Shown: positions 48,485 to 57,855 of the stretch, in pieces
How the letters are laid out: each line of letters starts with the position of its first letter
Numbering within the stretch: the first letter of the stretch is position 1
From: Faecalicatena_A orotica
GTDB taxonomy: Bacteria > Bacillota > Clostridia > Lachnospirales > Lachnospiraceae
Assembly (NCBI RefSeq): GCF_040545875.1
Contig: NZ_JBEPMR010000003.1
Strand: one strand, 5' to 3'
Length of the DNA stretch: 64,000 bases
Notes under the pieces: generated by a model
Told to the model about the DNA's origin: nothing
Databases searched by the model: none
The model's input: the letters and a program-made list of their open reading frames with translations, nothing else
Program-made: the position numbers and the translations under genes

Positions 48485-50149
48485 GTGGCAACAAAAACGA
48501 TAAATACAGAGCTGCTTACGAAGATGTTTTTAGCGGGGGCAGCAAATCTGGAGGCAAAAAAGGAATTTATTAACGAGTTGAATGTATTCCCGGTTCCTGA
48601 CGGGGATACGGGGACGAACATGACGCTGACGATCATGTCTGCGGCCAAAGAAGTCAGCAGTCTGGAAAACCCGGATATGCTGTCTGTATCCAAGGCAATC
48701 TCTTCCGGCTCCCTTCGTGGCGCCAGAGGGAACTCAGGAGTCATCCTGTCCCAGCTGCTGCGTGGATTTACGAAGGAGATCCGTGAGTTCAAAGAGATTG
48801 ATGTGCCGGTACTGGCACAGGCATGTGAGCGTGCCCGTGCGACAGCCTATAAGGCGGTCATGAAGCCGAAGGAGGGAACAATCCTGACTGTGGCAAAGGG
48901 GATCGCTCAGAAGGCGGCAGAGATGGCCGAGACAACAGATGATCTGGAAGTATTCATTCCGGAAGTGATTAAGCATGCGGAGTATGTTCTTTCCAAGACA
49001 CCAGAGATGCTTCCGGTCCTGAAGGAGGCTGGTGTTGTGGATTCAGGCGGACAGGGACTTTTAGAAGTGATAAATGGTGCGTATGATGCTTTCCAGGGGA
49101 AAGAGATCGACTACAGTGCGATTGAGGCAAGCGCCGGGACAAAGATGGTGAAACCGACGGCTCAGGCCGAGGCGGACATCAAGTTCGGTTACTGTACGGA
49201 ATTCATTATTATGGTGGAGAAGGAATTTACGGATGATGACGAGATAGATTTCAAGGCATATCTGGAATCGATCGGCGATTCCATCGTCTGCGTGGCAGAT
49301 GATGATATCGTGAAGATCCATGTGCATACGAACGATCCGGGGCTGGCAATCCAGAAGGCACTGACCTATGGACAGCTCTCCAGGATGAAGATTGATAACA
49401 TGCGTGAGGAGCATCAGGAGAAGCTGATCAAAGATGCTGAGAAGCTCGCCGCACAGCAGAAAGAAGAGAAGAAGGTTACGGTTCCGAGGAAGTCTGTCGG
49501 CTTCATCGCGGTTTCAATCGGTGAGGGAATGAATGAGATATTCAAAGAACTGGGTGTTGACTATATTATCGAAGGCGGCCAGACGATGAACCCGAGTACG
49601 GAAGACATGCTGACGGCAATCGATGAAGTAAATGCTGACCACATTTTTATTCTGCCGAATAACAAGAATATCATTCTGGCTGCCAATCAGGCACAGATGC
49701 TGACAAAGGATAAAGATATCCTGGTAATTCCGACGAAGACAGTCCCTCAGGGAATTACAGCCGTGATCAATTACATGCCGGAGGCGGATATTGATACGAA
49801 CGCGGAGACGATGAATGAGGAGATCAAGAACGTTAAGACAGGACAGGTTACTTATGCGGTCAGAGATACGAAGATAGATGACAAGGAGATCCATGAGGGA
49901 GATATCATGGGAATCGGCGATGCCGGAATCCTTTCTGTCGGACAGTCTGTAGAGGAGACGGCGAAGGATATGCTTTCCCAGCTTGTCGATGACGATACAG
50001 AACTGATCAGCTTATATTATGGACAGGATGTCCTCGAGGAGGATGCGGCACACTTTGCAGAGCAGATCGAGGAATTGTATCCGGACGTGGATGTGGATGC
50101 ACATTCAGGCGGCCAGCCGATTTACTACTATGTATTATCTGTAGAATAA
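48485..50149 (+). CDS. fakA: Fatty acid kinase catalytic subunit FakA (DAK2 domain, YloV)
   Basis: A 554-residue kinase that phosphorylates fatty acids bound to FakB for phospholipid synthesis. The N-terminal Dak phosphatase-like (DAK2) kinase domain shows NVFPVPDGDTGTNMTLT and SLRGARGNSGVILSQLLRG; the middle FakA domain has VDSGGQGLLEV; the C-terminal DegV-like domain contains EGGQTMNPSTEDM and PNNKNI. AAGGAGG precedes GTG. No fakB (DegV) gene in the window. Same order as Bacillus yloU-yloV-recG. Confidence 0.93.
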   Translation: MATKTINTELLTKMFLAGAANLEAKKEFINELNVFPVPDGDTGTNMTLTIMSAAKEVSSLENPDMLSVSKAISSGSLRGARGNSGVILSQLLRGFTKEIREFKEIDVPVLAQACERARATAYKAVMKPKEGTILTVAKGIAQKAAEMAETTDDLEVFIPEVIKHAEYVLSKTPEMLPVLKEAGVVDSGGQGLLEVINGAYDAFQGKEIDYSAIEASAGTKMVKPTAQAEADIKFGYCTEFIIMVEKEFTDDDEIDFKAYLESIGDSIVCVADDDIVKIHVHTNDPGLAIQKALTYGQLSRMKIDNMREEHQEKLIKDAEKLAAQQKEEKKVTVPRKSVGFIAVSIGEGMNEIFKELGVDYIIEGGQTMNPSTEDMLTAIDEVNADHIFILPNNKNIILAANQAQMLTKDKDILVIPTKTVPQGITAVINYMPEADIDTNAETMNEEIKNVKTGQVTYAVRDTKIDDKEIHEGDIMGIGDAGILSVGQSVEETAKDMLSQLVDDDTELISLYYGQDVLEEDAAHFAEQIEELYPDVDVDAHSGGQPIYYYVLSVE

Positions 50150-50261
50150 CGAAAGACATAAATACAGGAACGGGCCAGCACCCAGAAGAGGGCAGCTGAC
50201 CCGTTTCGAAAGTTATAGACCAAAACGTGTCAGGAAATTCAGGCAGGAGAATAATAATTCT

Positions 50262-52322
50262 ATGAACGAAGATTCTAAAATCAGTGCGTTAAAAGGAATA
50301 GGTGAAAAGACGGAGGCATTATTTGTGAAAGCCGGAATCCGTACGATCGGCGAGCTGCTGCGATACTATCCAAGAGGATATGATGTTTATGATGACCCGG
50401 TATCTATCGGGGAGGCAGTGGAGGGCAGGACGGTCGCCATAACCGGTGCCATATACGGAAAGGTACAGGTGGGCGGCAGCCGGAATATGCAGGTTACCAC
50501 GATATACCTGAAGGATATTACAGGGACGCTGAAGGTGATCTGGTTCCGCATGCCGTTTTTGAGAAATACGCTTGCACGCGGAGGCATCATTACACTGCGG
50601 GGCAGAATTGTAAGAAGGCGCGACGGACTTGTGATGGAACATCCCGAGATCTTTTATCCGAGTGCGAAGTACGAGGAGAAACAGGGTACATTGCAGCCGG
50701 TCTATCCTCTTACGGCAGGGCTTACGAATAATGCAGTCAAAAAAGCGATGCTGCAGGCGGTCGAATATCTGGATCTGAAGCAGGAATTCCTGCCTGAGGA
50801 TATCCGGATGAAATATGGTCTGGCTGAGTATAATTATTCTGTGAGGGGGATTCATTTCCCGGAAGATAAAGAAGAATTTTTCCATGCCAGAGAACGTCTG
50901 GTATTTGAAGAATTTCTTGTGTTCGTCTTATCTCTTAAGAATCTCAAAAGCAGGGAGGACAAGGCGAAGAACGGATTTCTGTTCCGGGATCAGGAAAAGA
51001 TCGACGCCTTTTTAGGTGCACTCCCGTATGAGCTGACGAATGCACAGAAAAAGGTATGGCTTGAGATGAAGCGGGATATGTCAGGAGAGCATATCATGTC
51101 GCGGCTTGTGCAGGGAGACGTAGGTTCCGGCAAGACGATAGTGGCGCTTTTAGGTTTGATGTATGCCGGGCTGAATGGATATCAGGGGGCGATGATGGCC
51201 CCGACGGAGGTGCTGGCAAAGCAGCATTATGAGAATATCACTTCGATGTTCGGGCAGTATGATATCCCGCTGAAGACAGAACTGCTGACCGGTTCGATGA
51301 CGGCAAAGGAGAAGCGGGAGGCTTATGAACGGATTGCCTCCGGGGAGGCCGATATTATCATCGGGACCCATGCCCTGATTCAGGAGAAGGCACAGTACCG
51401 TAATCTGGCGCTTGTCGTAACAGATGAGCAGCACCGTTTTGGTGTGAAGCAGAGAGAGACGCTGGCCGGAAAAGGTGTTATGCCACATATTCTTGTCATG
51501 AGCGCCACGCCGATTCCACGGACGCTGGCAATCATCCTTTATGGCGATCTGGACATTTCGGTTATCGATGAACTGCCTAAGAACAGGCTTCCGATTAAGA
51601 ACTGTGTGGTAGACACAGGATACCGCGGCACGGCTTATAAATTCATGCAGAAACAGGTGGCAGAGGGCAGGCAGTGCTATGTGATCTGCCCGATGGTTGA
51701 GGAAAGCGAGAGCATGGAGGCGGAAAATGTAATCGACTACACCCAGATGCTGAAAGAATCTCTCGGAAACGGCATCCACATTGCTTATCTGCATGGCAAG
51801 ATGAAGCAGGCGGAGAAAGATATCATTATGGAAGCGTTTGGAAGGAATGAGATCCAGATTCTTGTCTCCACTACGGTCATAGAGGTCGGGATCGATGTCC
51901 CGAATTCGACGGTCATGCTGATAGAGAATGCGGAACGGTTCGGCCTCGCCCAGCTCCACCAGCTCAGGGGCCGGGTGGGAAGGGGGAAACACCAGTCCTA
52001 CTGCATTTTTATGAGTGCATCTAAATCAAAAGAGACAAAAGAACGTCTTGAAATTTTGAATAAATCAAATGATGGATTTTTTATTGCATCCGAGGACTTA
52101 AGACTGCGGGGTCCCGGCGATCTGTTCGGAATCCGCCAGAGCGGGCTTCTGGATTTCAGGCTTGGTGACGTGTTCCAGGATTCTAAAATCCTGAAGATGG
52201 CGAATGAAGCCGCGGCAGAACTTTTAGAGGAAGATCCGGAACTGATAAAAGAGGGACATGAAAAGCTGAGAGACCATATTAACCACTATATGTCTGAGAT
52301 TATGCTGGAGAATACGCTCTGA
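50262..52322 (+). CDS. recG: ATP-dependent DNA helicase RecG
   Basis: A 686-residue helicase remodelling stalled forks and Holliday junctions. N-terminal wedge/OB domain (about 1-200), Walker A GDVGSGKTIVA, DEQH box as DEQHRFG, MSATPIPRTLA, and the helicase C-terminal domain with QLRGRVGRG. The family C terminus with PGDLFGIRQSG is present. CAGGAG lies 12 bases before ATG, somewhat far. A 112-base gap with a GC-rich imperfect hairpin (about 50169-50205, no T tract) separates it from fakA. Confidence 0.96.
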   Translation: MNEDSKISALKGIGEKTEALFVKAGIRTIGELLRYYPRGYDVYDDPVSIGEAVEGRTVAITGAIYGKVQVGGSRNMQVTTIYLKDITGTLKVIWFRMPFLRNTLARGGIITLRGRIVRRRDGLVMEHPEIFYPSAKYEEKQGTLQPVYPLTAGLTNNAVKKAMLQAVEYLDLKQEFLPEDIRMKYGLAEYNYSVRGIHFPEDKEEFFHARERLVFEEFLVFVLSLKNLKSREDKAKNGFLFRDQEKIDAFLGALPYELTNAQKKVWLEMKRDMSGEHIMSRLVQGDVGSGKTIVALLGLMYAGLNGYQGAMMAPTEVLAKQHYENITSMFGQYDIPLKTELLTGSMTAKEKREAYERIASGEADIIIGTHALIQEKAQYRNLALVVTDEQHRFGVKQRETLAGKGVMPHILVMSATPIPRTLAIILYGDLDISVIDELPKNRLPIKNCVVDTGYRGTAYKFMQKQVAEGRQCYVICPMVEESESMEAENVIDYTQMLKESLGNGIHIAYLHGKMKQAEKDIIMEAFGRNEIQILVSTTVIEVGIDVPNSTVMLIENAERFGLAQLHQLRGRVGRGKHQSYCIFMSASKSKETKERLEILNKSNDGFFIASEDLRLRGPGDLFGIRQSGLLDFRLGDVFQDSKILKMANEAAAELLEEDPELIKEGHEKLRDHINHYMSEIMLENTL

Positions 52323-52443
52323 CGCTCCCGGGAAAATGCTTTAAAAGCCTGTAAAATCCGCCTTTTTTAGCAATTTACAAAAATCACTAAAGAAGGAAGG
52401 AACTTCCAAGAGTAAAACAGCGAATCCTCCATATACTATGGTT

Positions 52444-52463
52444 GTAACACACAAGAGTGTTAC
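52444..52463 (+). promoter_or_regulatory. Small hairpin in the SASP leader
   Basis: GTAACAC pairs with GTGTTAC around ACAAGA; a second weaker GTAAC/GTTAC pair follows at about 52480-52497, shortly before the AAGGAGG ribosome binding site. Possible mRNA-stabilising structure. Confidence 0.35.
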
Positions 52464-52515
52464 TAAAAAATCTGAAAAAGTAACGAAGAAAAGTTACGAG
52501 AAGGAGGAAATTATC

Positions 52516-52722
52516 ATGGCAAGTCGTTCATCAAACAGAGCAGCCGTACCAGAGGCAAAGAGTGCACTGGACAAATTCAAATATGAGGTAGCAAGCGAGC
52601 TGGGAGTACCGCTTTCTGACGGTTACAACGGAGATTTAACATCTAAGCAGAACGGATCTGTTGGCGGTTATATGGTTAAGAAAATGATCGAACAGCAGGA
52701 AAGACAGATGGCTGGTAAATAA
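52516..52722 (+). CDS. Alpha/beta-type small acid-soluble spore protein
   Basis: A 68-residue DNA-binding protein that protects spore DNA. Signatures: ALDKFKYEVASELGV (with the GPR protease site Glu-Leu-Gly region) and NGDLTSKQNGSVGGYMVKKM. AAGGAGG lies before ATG 52516; the frame is open back to 52438, but those residues are lysine/serine-rich and do not belong to the family. Expected to be expressed in the forespore under sigma-G; I could not identify a convincing sigma-G promoter. Terminator directly after. Confidence 0.95.
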   Translation: MASRSSNRAAVPEAKSALDKFKYEVASELGVPLSDGYNGDLTSKQNGSVGGYMVKKMIEQQERQMAGK

Positions 52723-52736
52723 GCAAATTTCGTAAG

Positions 52737-52770
52737 AAAAAGCACTTAGGATTGACCTAAGTGCTTTTTT
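52737..52770 (+). terminator. SASP terminator
   Basis: 14-bp stem (52737-52750 with 52756-52769), loop ATTGA, six T at the end (52765-52770). The sequence also contains the -35 of the next promoter. Confidence 0.93.
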
Positions 52771-52780
52771 CTGCTAAAAT
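52752..52780 (+). promoter_or_regulatory. Promoter of rsmD-coaD, overlapping the SASP terminator
   Basis: TTGACC (52752-52757), 17-base spacer, TAAAAT (52775-52780) with extended -10 TGC. The -35 begins in the terminator loop, and the spacer is the terminator's right arm and T tract. Confidence 0.68.
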
Positions 52781-52812
52781 TCAGCATAGTTAGAAGAATG
52801 AGGGTGTTTAAG

Positions 52813-53382
52813 ATGAGAGTCATTGCAGGAACTGCCAAAAGGTTACAACTTAAGACATTGGACGGACTTGACACAAGGCCGACGACTGACCGGATCAAAG
52901 AGACATTATTTAATATGATAGCCCCGGGTATTTACGACAGTATATTTCTTGATTTATTTAGTGGAAGCGGCGGGATAGGGATTGAGGCATTGAGCCGCGG
53001 CGCCCGTGAAGCAGTCTTTGTAGAAAATAATCCGAAGGCTATGGCTGTTATAAAAGAGAATCTGAAGTTTACGAAGCTGGACCACAAGGCACTGACGGTG
53101 ACGAGGGACGTTATGACGGCGCTGTATCAGCTGGAGGGTGAAAAAAGCTTTGATTTTATATTTATGGACCCTCCGTATGACAGAGAGCTTGAAAAGAAGG
53201 TGCTCAATTATCTGGCAGACTCACAGCTTGTTTACGAAGATACCGTGATTATTGTGGAAGCATCGAAAGAAACTGATTTTTCATACCTGGAAGAACTGGG
53301 TTTTTCCCTGATCAGGGAGAAGACCTACAAAACCAATAAGCATGTCTTAATTGAAAAGGCTGGAAAGGAAGAAATATGTTAA
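52813..53382 (+). CDS. rsmD: 16S rRNA (guanine(966)-N(2))-methyltransferase
   Basis: A 189-residue SAM-dependent methyltransferase acting on helix 31 of 16S rRNA. MRVIAGTAKRLQLK start, RPTTDRIKETLFN, SAM loop LDLFSGSGGIGIEALSRGA and catalytic DPPY are visible. ATG 52813 is chosen because family members start MRVIxG and GAGGG precedes it; an in-frame ATG at 52798 exists. The end overlaps coaD by seven bases. The rsmD-coaD pair is conserved across Firmicutes (ylbH-ylbI). Confidence 0.93.
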   Translation: MRVIAGTAKRLQLKTLDGLDTRPTTDRIKETLFNMIAPGIYDSIFLDLFSGSGGIGIEALSRGAREAVFVENNPKAMAVIKENLKFTKLDHKALTVTRDVMTALYQLEGEKSFDFIFMDPPYDRELEKKVLNYLADSQLVYEDTVIIVEASKETDFSYLEELGFSLIREKTYKTNKHVLIEKAGKEEIC

Positions 53383-53867
53383 AAGCAATTTATCCGGGAA
53401 GCTTTGACCCGGTTACATACGGACACCTCGATGTGATCAGAAGATCTTGTAAAATCGTGGATGAGTTAATTGTCGGAGTGCTGAATAATAATGCGAAAAT
53501 GCCGTTGTTTTCTGCGGAAGAACGTGTTAAAATGTTAGAGGAAGTAACAAAAGACTTGACAAATGTGAAAATTGTCCTGTTTAATGGATTATTAATTGAT
53601 TTCGCAAGACAACAGGGGGCAGCTGTCGTAATCCGGGGACTGAGAGCGATTACTGACTTTGAATACGAGTTACAGATGTCCCAGACCAATCATAAACTGG
53701 AACCAGGTGTCGAGACTATGTTCTTGACCACAAGCATTGAATATTCTTACTTAAGTTCTACTACAGTGAAAGAGATCGCAGCTTTTGGGGGAGATATATC
53801 ACAATTTGTGCCGGAAGCTGTAGCAGTGGAACTGGAGAAAAAGATGAAAGCAAAAAGGAGAGTGTAA
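53376..53867 (+). CDS. coaD: Phosphopantetheine adenylyltransferase
   Basis: A 163-residue nucleotidyltransferase making dephospho-CoA from 4'-phosphopantetheine and ATP, the fourth step of CoA synthesis. YPGSFDPVTYGHLDVI (with the HxGH-type TYGH), VIRGLRAITDFEYE and STTVKEIAAFGGDI are diagnostic. GGAAGGAAG precedes ATG within the end of rsmD. The next gene starts two bases after its stop. Confidence 0.96.
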   Translation: MLKAIYPGSFDPVTYGHLDVIRRSCKIVDELIVGVLNNNAKMPLFSAEERVKMLEEVTKDLTNVKIVLFNGLLIDFARQQGAAVVIRGLRAITDFEYELQMSQTNHKLEPGVETMFLTTSIEYSYLSSTTVKEIAAFGGDISQFVPEAVAVELEKKMKAKRRV

Positions 53868-53869
53868 CT

Positions 53870-54463
53870 ATGAGCAGCCGCATTGAGCAGATTATTGAAG
53901 AGATCGAGGAGTACATTGACAGGGACTGTAAGTTCCAGCCATTGTCTACGACAAAGATTATCGTGAATAAGGAACATCTGGATGAGTTATTGCGGGAACT
54001 CAGGATGAAGACACCAGATGAGATTAAGAGATATCAGAAGATCATAGCAAACAGAGACGCCATTCTTGCCGATGCACAGGCAAAAGCGGACGCCATGATT
54101 GAGGAAGCACAGGTACAGACGACAGAGCTGGTCAGCGAGCATGAGATCATGCAGCAGGCATATGCCCAGGCGAACGAGATCGTTACCCAGGCAACGGCTC
54201 AGGCGCAGGAGATTATAGACAACGCGACAGAGGATGCCAATGCAATCCGGCTCGGAGCCATCCAGTATACAGATGACCTGCTGGCGAATGCAGAGAGCAT
54301 TATCGGCCATACACTGGACAGCTACACGACAAAGTATGACGGACTCATCAATTCCCTTCAGGAGTGTTACGATGTTGTGCGCACTAACCGTGCAGAACTC
54401 GAGGTTCCTGAGGACGATGGCAGCCAGTATGACATTCCTCAGGACGGCTTAGGTGAAATGTAA
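53870..54463 (+). CDS. Coiled-coil protein of unknown function (often annotated as ATPase subunit-like)
   Basis: A 197-residue soluble protein. After an N-terminal segment with RDCKFQPLSTTKIIVNKEHL, a long alpha-helical stretch (about 50-135) is rich in Ala, Gln and Glu (ADAQAKADAMIEEAQ, QANEIVTQATAQAQEI) like the stalk subunits of rotary ATPases or DivIVA-like proteins. No ATPase operon is present, so that label is misleading. The tail is acidic. It is coupled to coaD and ends convergently with ylbJ, overlapping it by 15 bases. Conserved position next to coaD suggests a cell-envelope or division role; this is only inference. Confidence 0.72.
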   Translation: MSSRIEQIIEEIEEYIDRDCKFQPLSTTKIIVNKEHLDELLRELRMKTPDEIKRYQKIIANRDAILADAQAKADAMIEEAQVQTTELVSEHEIMQQAYAQANEIVTQATAQAQEIIDNATEDANAIRLGAIQYTDDLLANAESIIGHTLDSYTTKYDGLINSLQECYDVVRTNRAELEVPEDDGSQYDIPQDGLGEM

Positions 54464-55378
54464 ATACAGAAAAGCAATCAGGCTGGTAACCACTGCGGTT
54501 GCCAGCTTTTCTAATGTATACGGAAGGATGGAAAGGCTGGTTTTCTGAATCATACACTGTGTCTGCGCCACCGCACAGATCCCACCGAATGAAGTCAGGG
54601 CAAGGATCGCACAGTACTGCATGTCAAAAGGCAGGGCGGATTTTCCAAGCAGGGCGATTCCGTTCGTCACTTCCAGAGTGGGCAGGAGATATGTAATAAA
54701 CGGAAACTCAAAGGGTGCTGACCGGACAAGCTCCAGAATAACCGAGAAGAGGATAATATACCCTCCAACCTTGGTGATCGTCTCAAAACTATCCATAATA
54801 CATGTATCCACGATTTTAAAATTCCAATTTGCTTTTGTGTGCCCGGCTTCTTTTAAGCCGGAAAATTGTTTTCTGCCTTTGAGGTAGAACCGTCTGAAAA
54901 AGAAGCTCATCAGCATTGGTGTCCCGAGCAGAATAAGCAGGGATGGAGCGATGAGCTCTTCTTTCCCCAGCGTTTTCCAGACGATAAAATTCAGGATAAA
55001 CACCGGGCTTGTATTGTTGCAGAAGGAGAGAAGGTAGCGGCCTTCATCCTCGGACACATAGCTGCTGCCAATCAGGTCGGCCGTCACCTTTGCCCCCATA
55101 GGGTAACCGCAAAGGAATCCCGTGATGATGGCAAAGCTCCCGTTGTCTGATACTTTAAAAATTTTCTTAAGGACCGCCCCGACGGCGCCGGATATGTAAT
55201 GGATACTGTCTGTACAGACCAGCAGATTTGTAATGATGATGAAAGGAAATAAGGTTGGCAGTATGATTTGAAACCATAAAAGAAGACCTTCACTGGCACC
55301 GTTAAATACCGCTTTCGGAGAGATCAGCATGATTGCAAACAGTATGACAATTCCGATTCCGGCCAGATTACGTTTCAT
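54449..55378 (-). CDS. ylbJ: Nucleoside-recognition-domain membrane protein, YlbJ-like sporulation protein
   Basis: A 309-residue integral membrane protein with about eight helices and the Gate/nucleoside-recognition pattern: GFLCGYPMGAKVTADL, FCNNTSPVFIL and FGGICAVAQTQ. In Bacillus YlbJ is a sporulation membrane protein encoded right after ylbH-ylbI (rsmD-coaD); the same locus appears here with ylbJ inverted and one extra gene between. AGGAGA precedes ATG 55378; the frame is open further but without homology. Reverse-strand gene divergent from pepD. Confidence 0.88.
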   Translation of the reverse strand: MKRNLAGIGIVILFAIMLISPKAVFNGASEGLLLWFQIILPTLFPFIIITNLLVCTDSIHYISGAVGAVLKKIFKVSDNGSFAIITGFLCGYPMGAKVTADLIGSSYVSEDEGRYLLSFCNNTSPVFILNFIVWKTLGKEELIAPSLLILLGTPMLMSFFFRRFYLKGRKQFSGLKEAGHTKANWNFKIVDTCIMDSFETITKVGGYIILFSVILELVRSAPFEFPFITYLLPTLEVTNGIALLGKSALPFDMQYCAILALTSFGGICAVAQTQCMIQKTSLSILPYTLEKLATAVVTSLIAFLYLHFT

Positions 55379-55399
55379 AAGAAGGTCTCCTCGTGAATT

Positions 55400-55428
55400 T
55401 TGACAATAAATATTAATAAAGATATATG
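55400..55428 (+). promoter_or_regulatory. Promoter candidate of pepD
   Basis: Perfect TTGACA (55400-55405), 17-base spacer, TATATG (55423-55428), about 70 bases before the start codon. Confidence 0.6.
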
Positions 55429-55500
55429 AAATTGGTTGATTTTTTATGCCTCCTGTGACAAAATGATGATAGCAACTTAAACAGGAAGGGGAATGAAACA

Positions 55501-56943
55501 ATGGCAGTATTAGAAGAATTAGAACCACAGGAAGTCTTTCACTATTTTGAAGAATTGAGTCAGATTCCAAGGGGGACATTCAACACAAAAGCAGTAAGCG
55601 ATTATTGCGTGAAGTTTGCAAATGACAGAGGACTCGAGGTCATTCAGGATGAACTGAACAATGTTATTATCAAAAAGCCGGGGACAGAAGGGTATGAAGA
55701 GAGTGAGCCGGTTATTGTTCAGGGACATCTGGATATGGTGTGTGAGAAGACGGAAGTTTCAGATCACGATTTTGAAAAAGATCCGTTAGACCTCTATGTG
55801 GAGGACGGATTTGTAAAAGCAAGAGATACGACGTTGGGGGCTGACGATGGAATCGCAGTGGCGATCGCACTTGCTTTGCTCGACAGTGATACGATCCCGC
55901 ATCCGCCGCTTGAGGCAGTATTCACAGTGGATGAAGAAGTGGGAATGGGAGGGGCAGGCGGAATCGACCTGACACCTTTGAAGGGAAAGATGCTCATAAA
56001 CCTTGACTCAGAAGATGAGGGGACGATTATTGCAGGCTGTGCAGGCGGATTGAGCTTCTGCATGAATCTGCCGGTCGGAAGAAAGCAGGTAACAGGAGAC
56101 TGCCTCGAGGTTACTATCAGAGGGTTAAAGGGAGGACATTCCGGAATGGAGATCCACCACCAGAGAGGCAATGCGAACAAACTTGCCGGACGTCTCCTGA
56201 ACCGCCTGAACCAGAACATGGATATTTCACTGGCAGAAGTCCAGGGAGGTGCCAAAGACAATGTTATTCCGTCAGCCTGCACATTCACGATTGTCGTACA
56301 CGACAGTGTAAAGGCAGAGATGATAATCGAGAACATGGAGAATGTCTGGAAACAGGAATTTGGCGAGGACGAACCTGAGCTGGAGGTTATCGTAACAAAG
56401 ACAGAGAACATAGAGAAATCTGTGATGTCTGACATGGACATGAAGAAAGTAATCTTCTTTATCAATAACTGCCAGAACGGTGTGTATGGCTTCAGCCGCT
56501 CCTTAAAGGGACTGGTTGAGACATCAGACAATCTCGGTGTTGTTACGACAGAAGAGAACAAAGTAAGCTTTGTCTTCCTGATCAGAAGTTCTGTTTCTTC
56601 GAAAATGGAGGAAATGAAAGAAGCCTTCATCAGCTGGGCTGAATTCCTTGGCGGGACCTATGAACTCTCCGGGGCATATCCGGCATGGATGTATAAGGAA
56701 AATTCAAAGATCCGTCCGATCGTAGCAGAGGTATTCGAGAAGGTATATGGCAAGACGCCGAACATCTCAACGATCCATGCAGGATTAGAGTGCGGACTCC
56801 TCTCCGGCAAGAAGCCGGAACTGGACTGCGTATCTTTCGGACCGAGGATGTATGACATACACTCTGTAAATGAGCGTCTGGATATTGCGTCCACATGGAG
56901 AATGTGGAACATTATCAAAGAAGTTCTGAAAGAATGCAAGTAG
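55501..56943 (+). CDS. pepD: Aminoacyl-histidine dipeptidase (PepD, M20)
   Basis: A 480-residue dinuclear zinc peptidase that hydrolyses Xaa-His and other dipeptides in the cytoplasm. Zinc ligands and catalytic residues: GHLDMVCEK (His, Asp), LGADDGIAVAIALALL (Asp), DEEVGMGGA (Glu-Glu) and the C-terminal His in YDIHSVNERLDI. The lid domain (about 195-390) includes GLKGGHSGMEI. AGGAAGGGG precedes ATG. Complements peptide import by the POT transporter. Full length. Confidence 0.95.
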   Translation: MAVLEELEPQEVFHYFEELSQIPRGTFNTKAVSDYCVKFANDRGLEVIQDELNNVIIKKPGTEGYEESEPVIVQGHLDMVCEKTEVSDHDFEKDPLDLYVEDGFVKARDTTLGADDGIAVAIALALLDSDTIPHPPLEAVFTVDEEVGMGGAGGIDLTPLKGKMLINLDSEDEGTIIAGCAGGLSFCMNLPVGRKQVTGDCLEVTIRGLKGGHSGMEIHHQRGNANKLAGRLLNRLNQNMDISLAEVQGGAKDNVIPSACTFTIVVHDSVKAEMIIENMENVWKQEFGEDEPELEVIVTKTENIEKSVMSDMDMKKVIFFINNCQNGVYGFSRSLKGLVETSDNLGVVTTEENKVSFVFLIRSSVSSKMEEMKEAFISWAEFLGGTYELSGAYPAWMYKENSKIRPIVAEVFEKVYGKTPNISTIHAGLECGLLSGKKPELDCVSFGPRMYDIHSVNERLDIASTWRMWNIIKEVLKECK

Positions 56944-57003
56944 GACAGTCAGTGCTTCATATATTAGAATGACTAACATATCAAAGGGGTTGTTCTTAAA
57001 AGC

Positions 57004-57843
57004 GTGAAGCGAAGAAAGTTACATAATTATGTGCTCCTGAATCTGCTTCTGGCTCTGTTTCTTACGATTGGTATACACGAAGTTCTCACAATAGGGGGCT
57101 TTGCAAGGCTGAATGAAGATACGGTTACGTCAGACGGGTTCAGGAGGCAGACTCTGAATGAAGAGTTTCTGAATTACATACAGAATACAAAAGACCCGGG
57201 AAAAGACCTGGGTCTTTATTTGTTGGAAACTGATTTTGGGAAGAAACCACTGAAAACGGTGCCGGATAAACAGGTGTTGTATGAAATGGAGAAGAAGTGG
57301 GCAGGGAGGGAAGGATGGGATGCTTACCTTGCCCAGTGCAGGGGAATCTGGAACGATGTCAGGTATTTCCCGATACCGGAGCCGGCAGGCAGCAAGGATT
57401 ACGGGACATCTTTTGTTGATTCATGGATGTTTGAGCGCAGCTATGGAGGAAAGAGGGGGCATGAGGGAACTGATATTATGGCAGAGGAGAATACACGCGG
57501 ACTCTATCCGGTCGTCAGTATGACGGATGGTGTAGTGCGCCACAAAGGCTGGCTGGAACAGGGGGGATGGAGGCTCGGGATCGTTGCACCCGGTGGTACA
57601 TATTTCTACTATGCACATATGGATTCCTATGCGGATATTGAGGAGGGGGACACGGTCCGCGCCGGAGACCTGCTTGGTTATATGGGGGACACCGGCTACA
57701 GCAAAACAGAGGGGACAACAGGCAACTTCCCGGTGCACCTCCATGTAGGAATCTACATTTTTCACGGAGAGGAAGAGATCAGTGTAAATCCGTACTGGGT
57801 TCTTAAGTATCTGGAAAATCGTAAAATCAAATGTGTGTATTAG
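57004..57843 (+). CDS. Membrane-anchored M23 family metallopeptidase (LytM-like)
   Basis: A 279-residue protein with an N-terminal membrane segment (about residues 9-27), an unassigned linker, and a C-terminal M23 endopeptidase domain. Zinc ligands: His and Asp in RGHEGTDIM, and HLHVGI near the C terminus; YYAHMDSY and GDLLGYMGDTG are also conserved. All catalytic positions are kept, so it should cut peptidoglycan cross-bridges, unlike the degenerate SpoIIQ type. GTG start with a weak ribosome binding site. It stands between pepD and the RNA methyltransferase without an evident operon partner. Confidence 0.87.
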   Translation: MKRRKLHNYVLLNLLLALFLTIGIHEVLTIGGFARLNEDTVTSDGFRRQTLNEEFLNYIQNTKDPGKDLGLYLLETDFGKKPLKTVPDKQVLYEMEKKWAGREGWDAYLAQCRGIWNDVRYFPIPEPAGSKDYGTSFVDSWMFERSYGGKRGHEGTDIMAEENTRGLYPVVSMTDGVVRHKGWLEQGGWRLGIVAPGGTYFYYAHMDSYADIEEGDTVRAGDLLGYMGDTGYSKTEGTTGNFPVHLHVGIYIFHGEEEISVNPYWVLKYLENRKIKCVY

Positions 57844-57855
57844 TAAGCGGGGTCT

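Noticed and set aside
50169..50205. Hairpin between fakA and recG as a terminator
   Set aside because: Stem is interrupted and there is no T run; recG has no obvious separate promoter.
51150..51992. 280-codon reverse frame inside recG
   Set aside because: Antisense to the conserved helicase core; no start signal.
55794..56630. 278-codon reverse frame inside pepD
   Set aside because: Serine/proline-rich shadow of the pepD coding strand.
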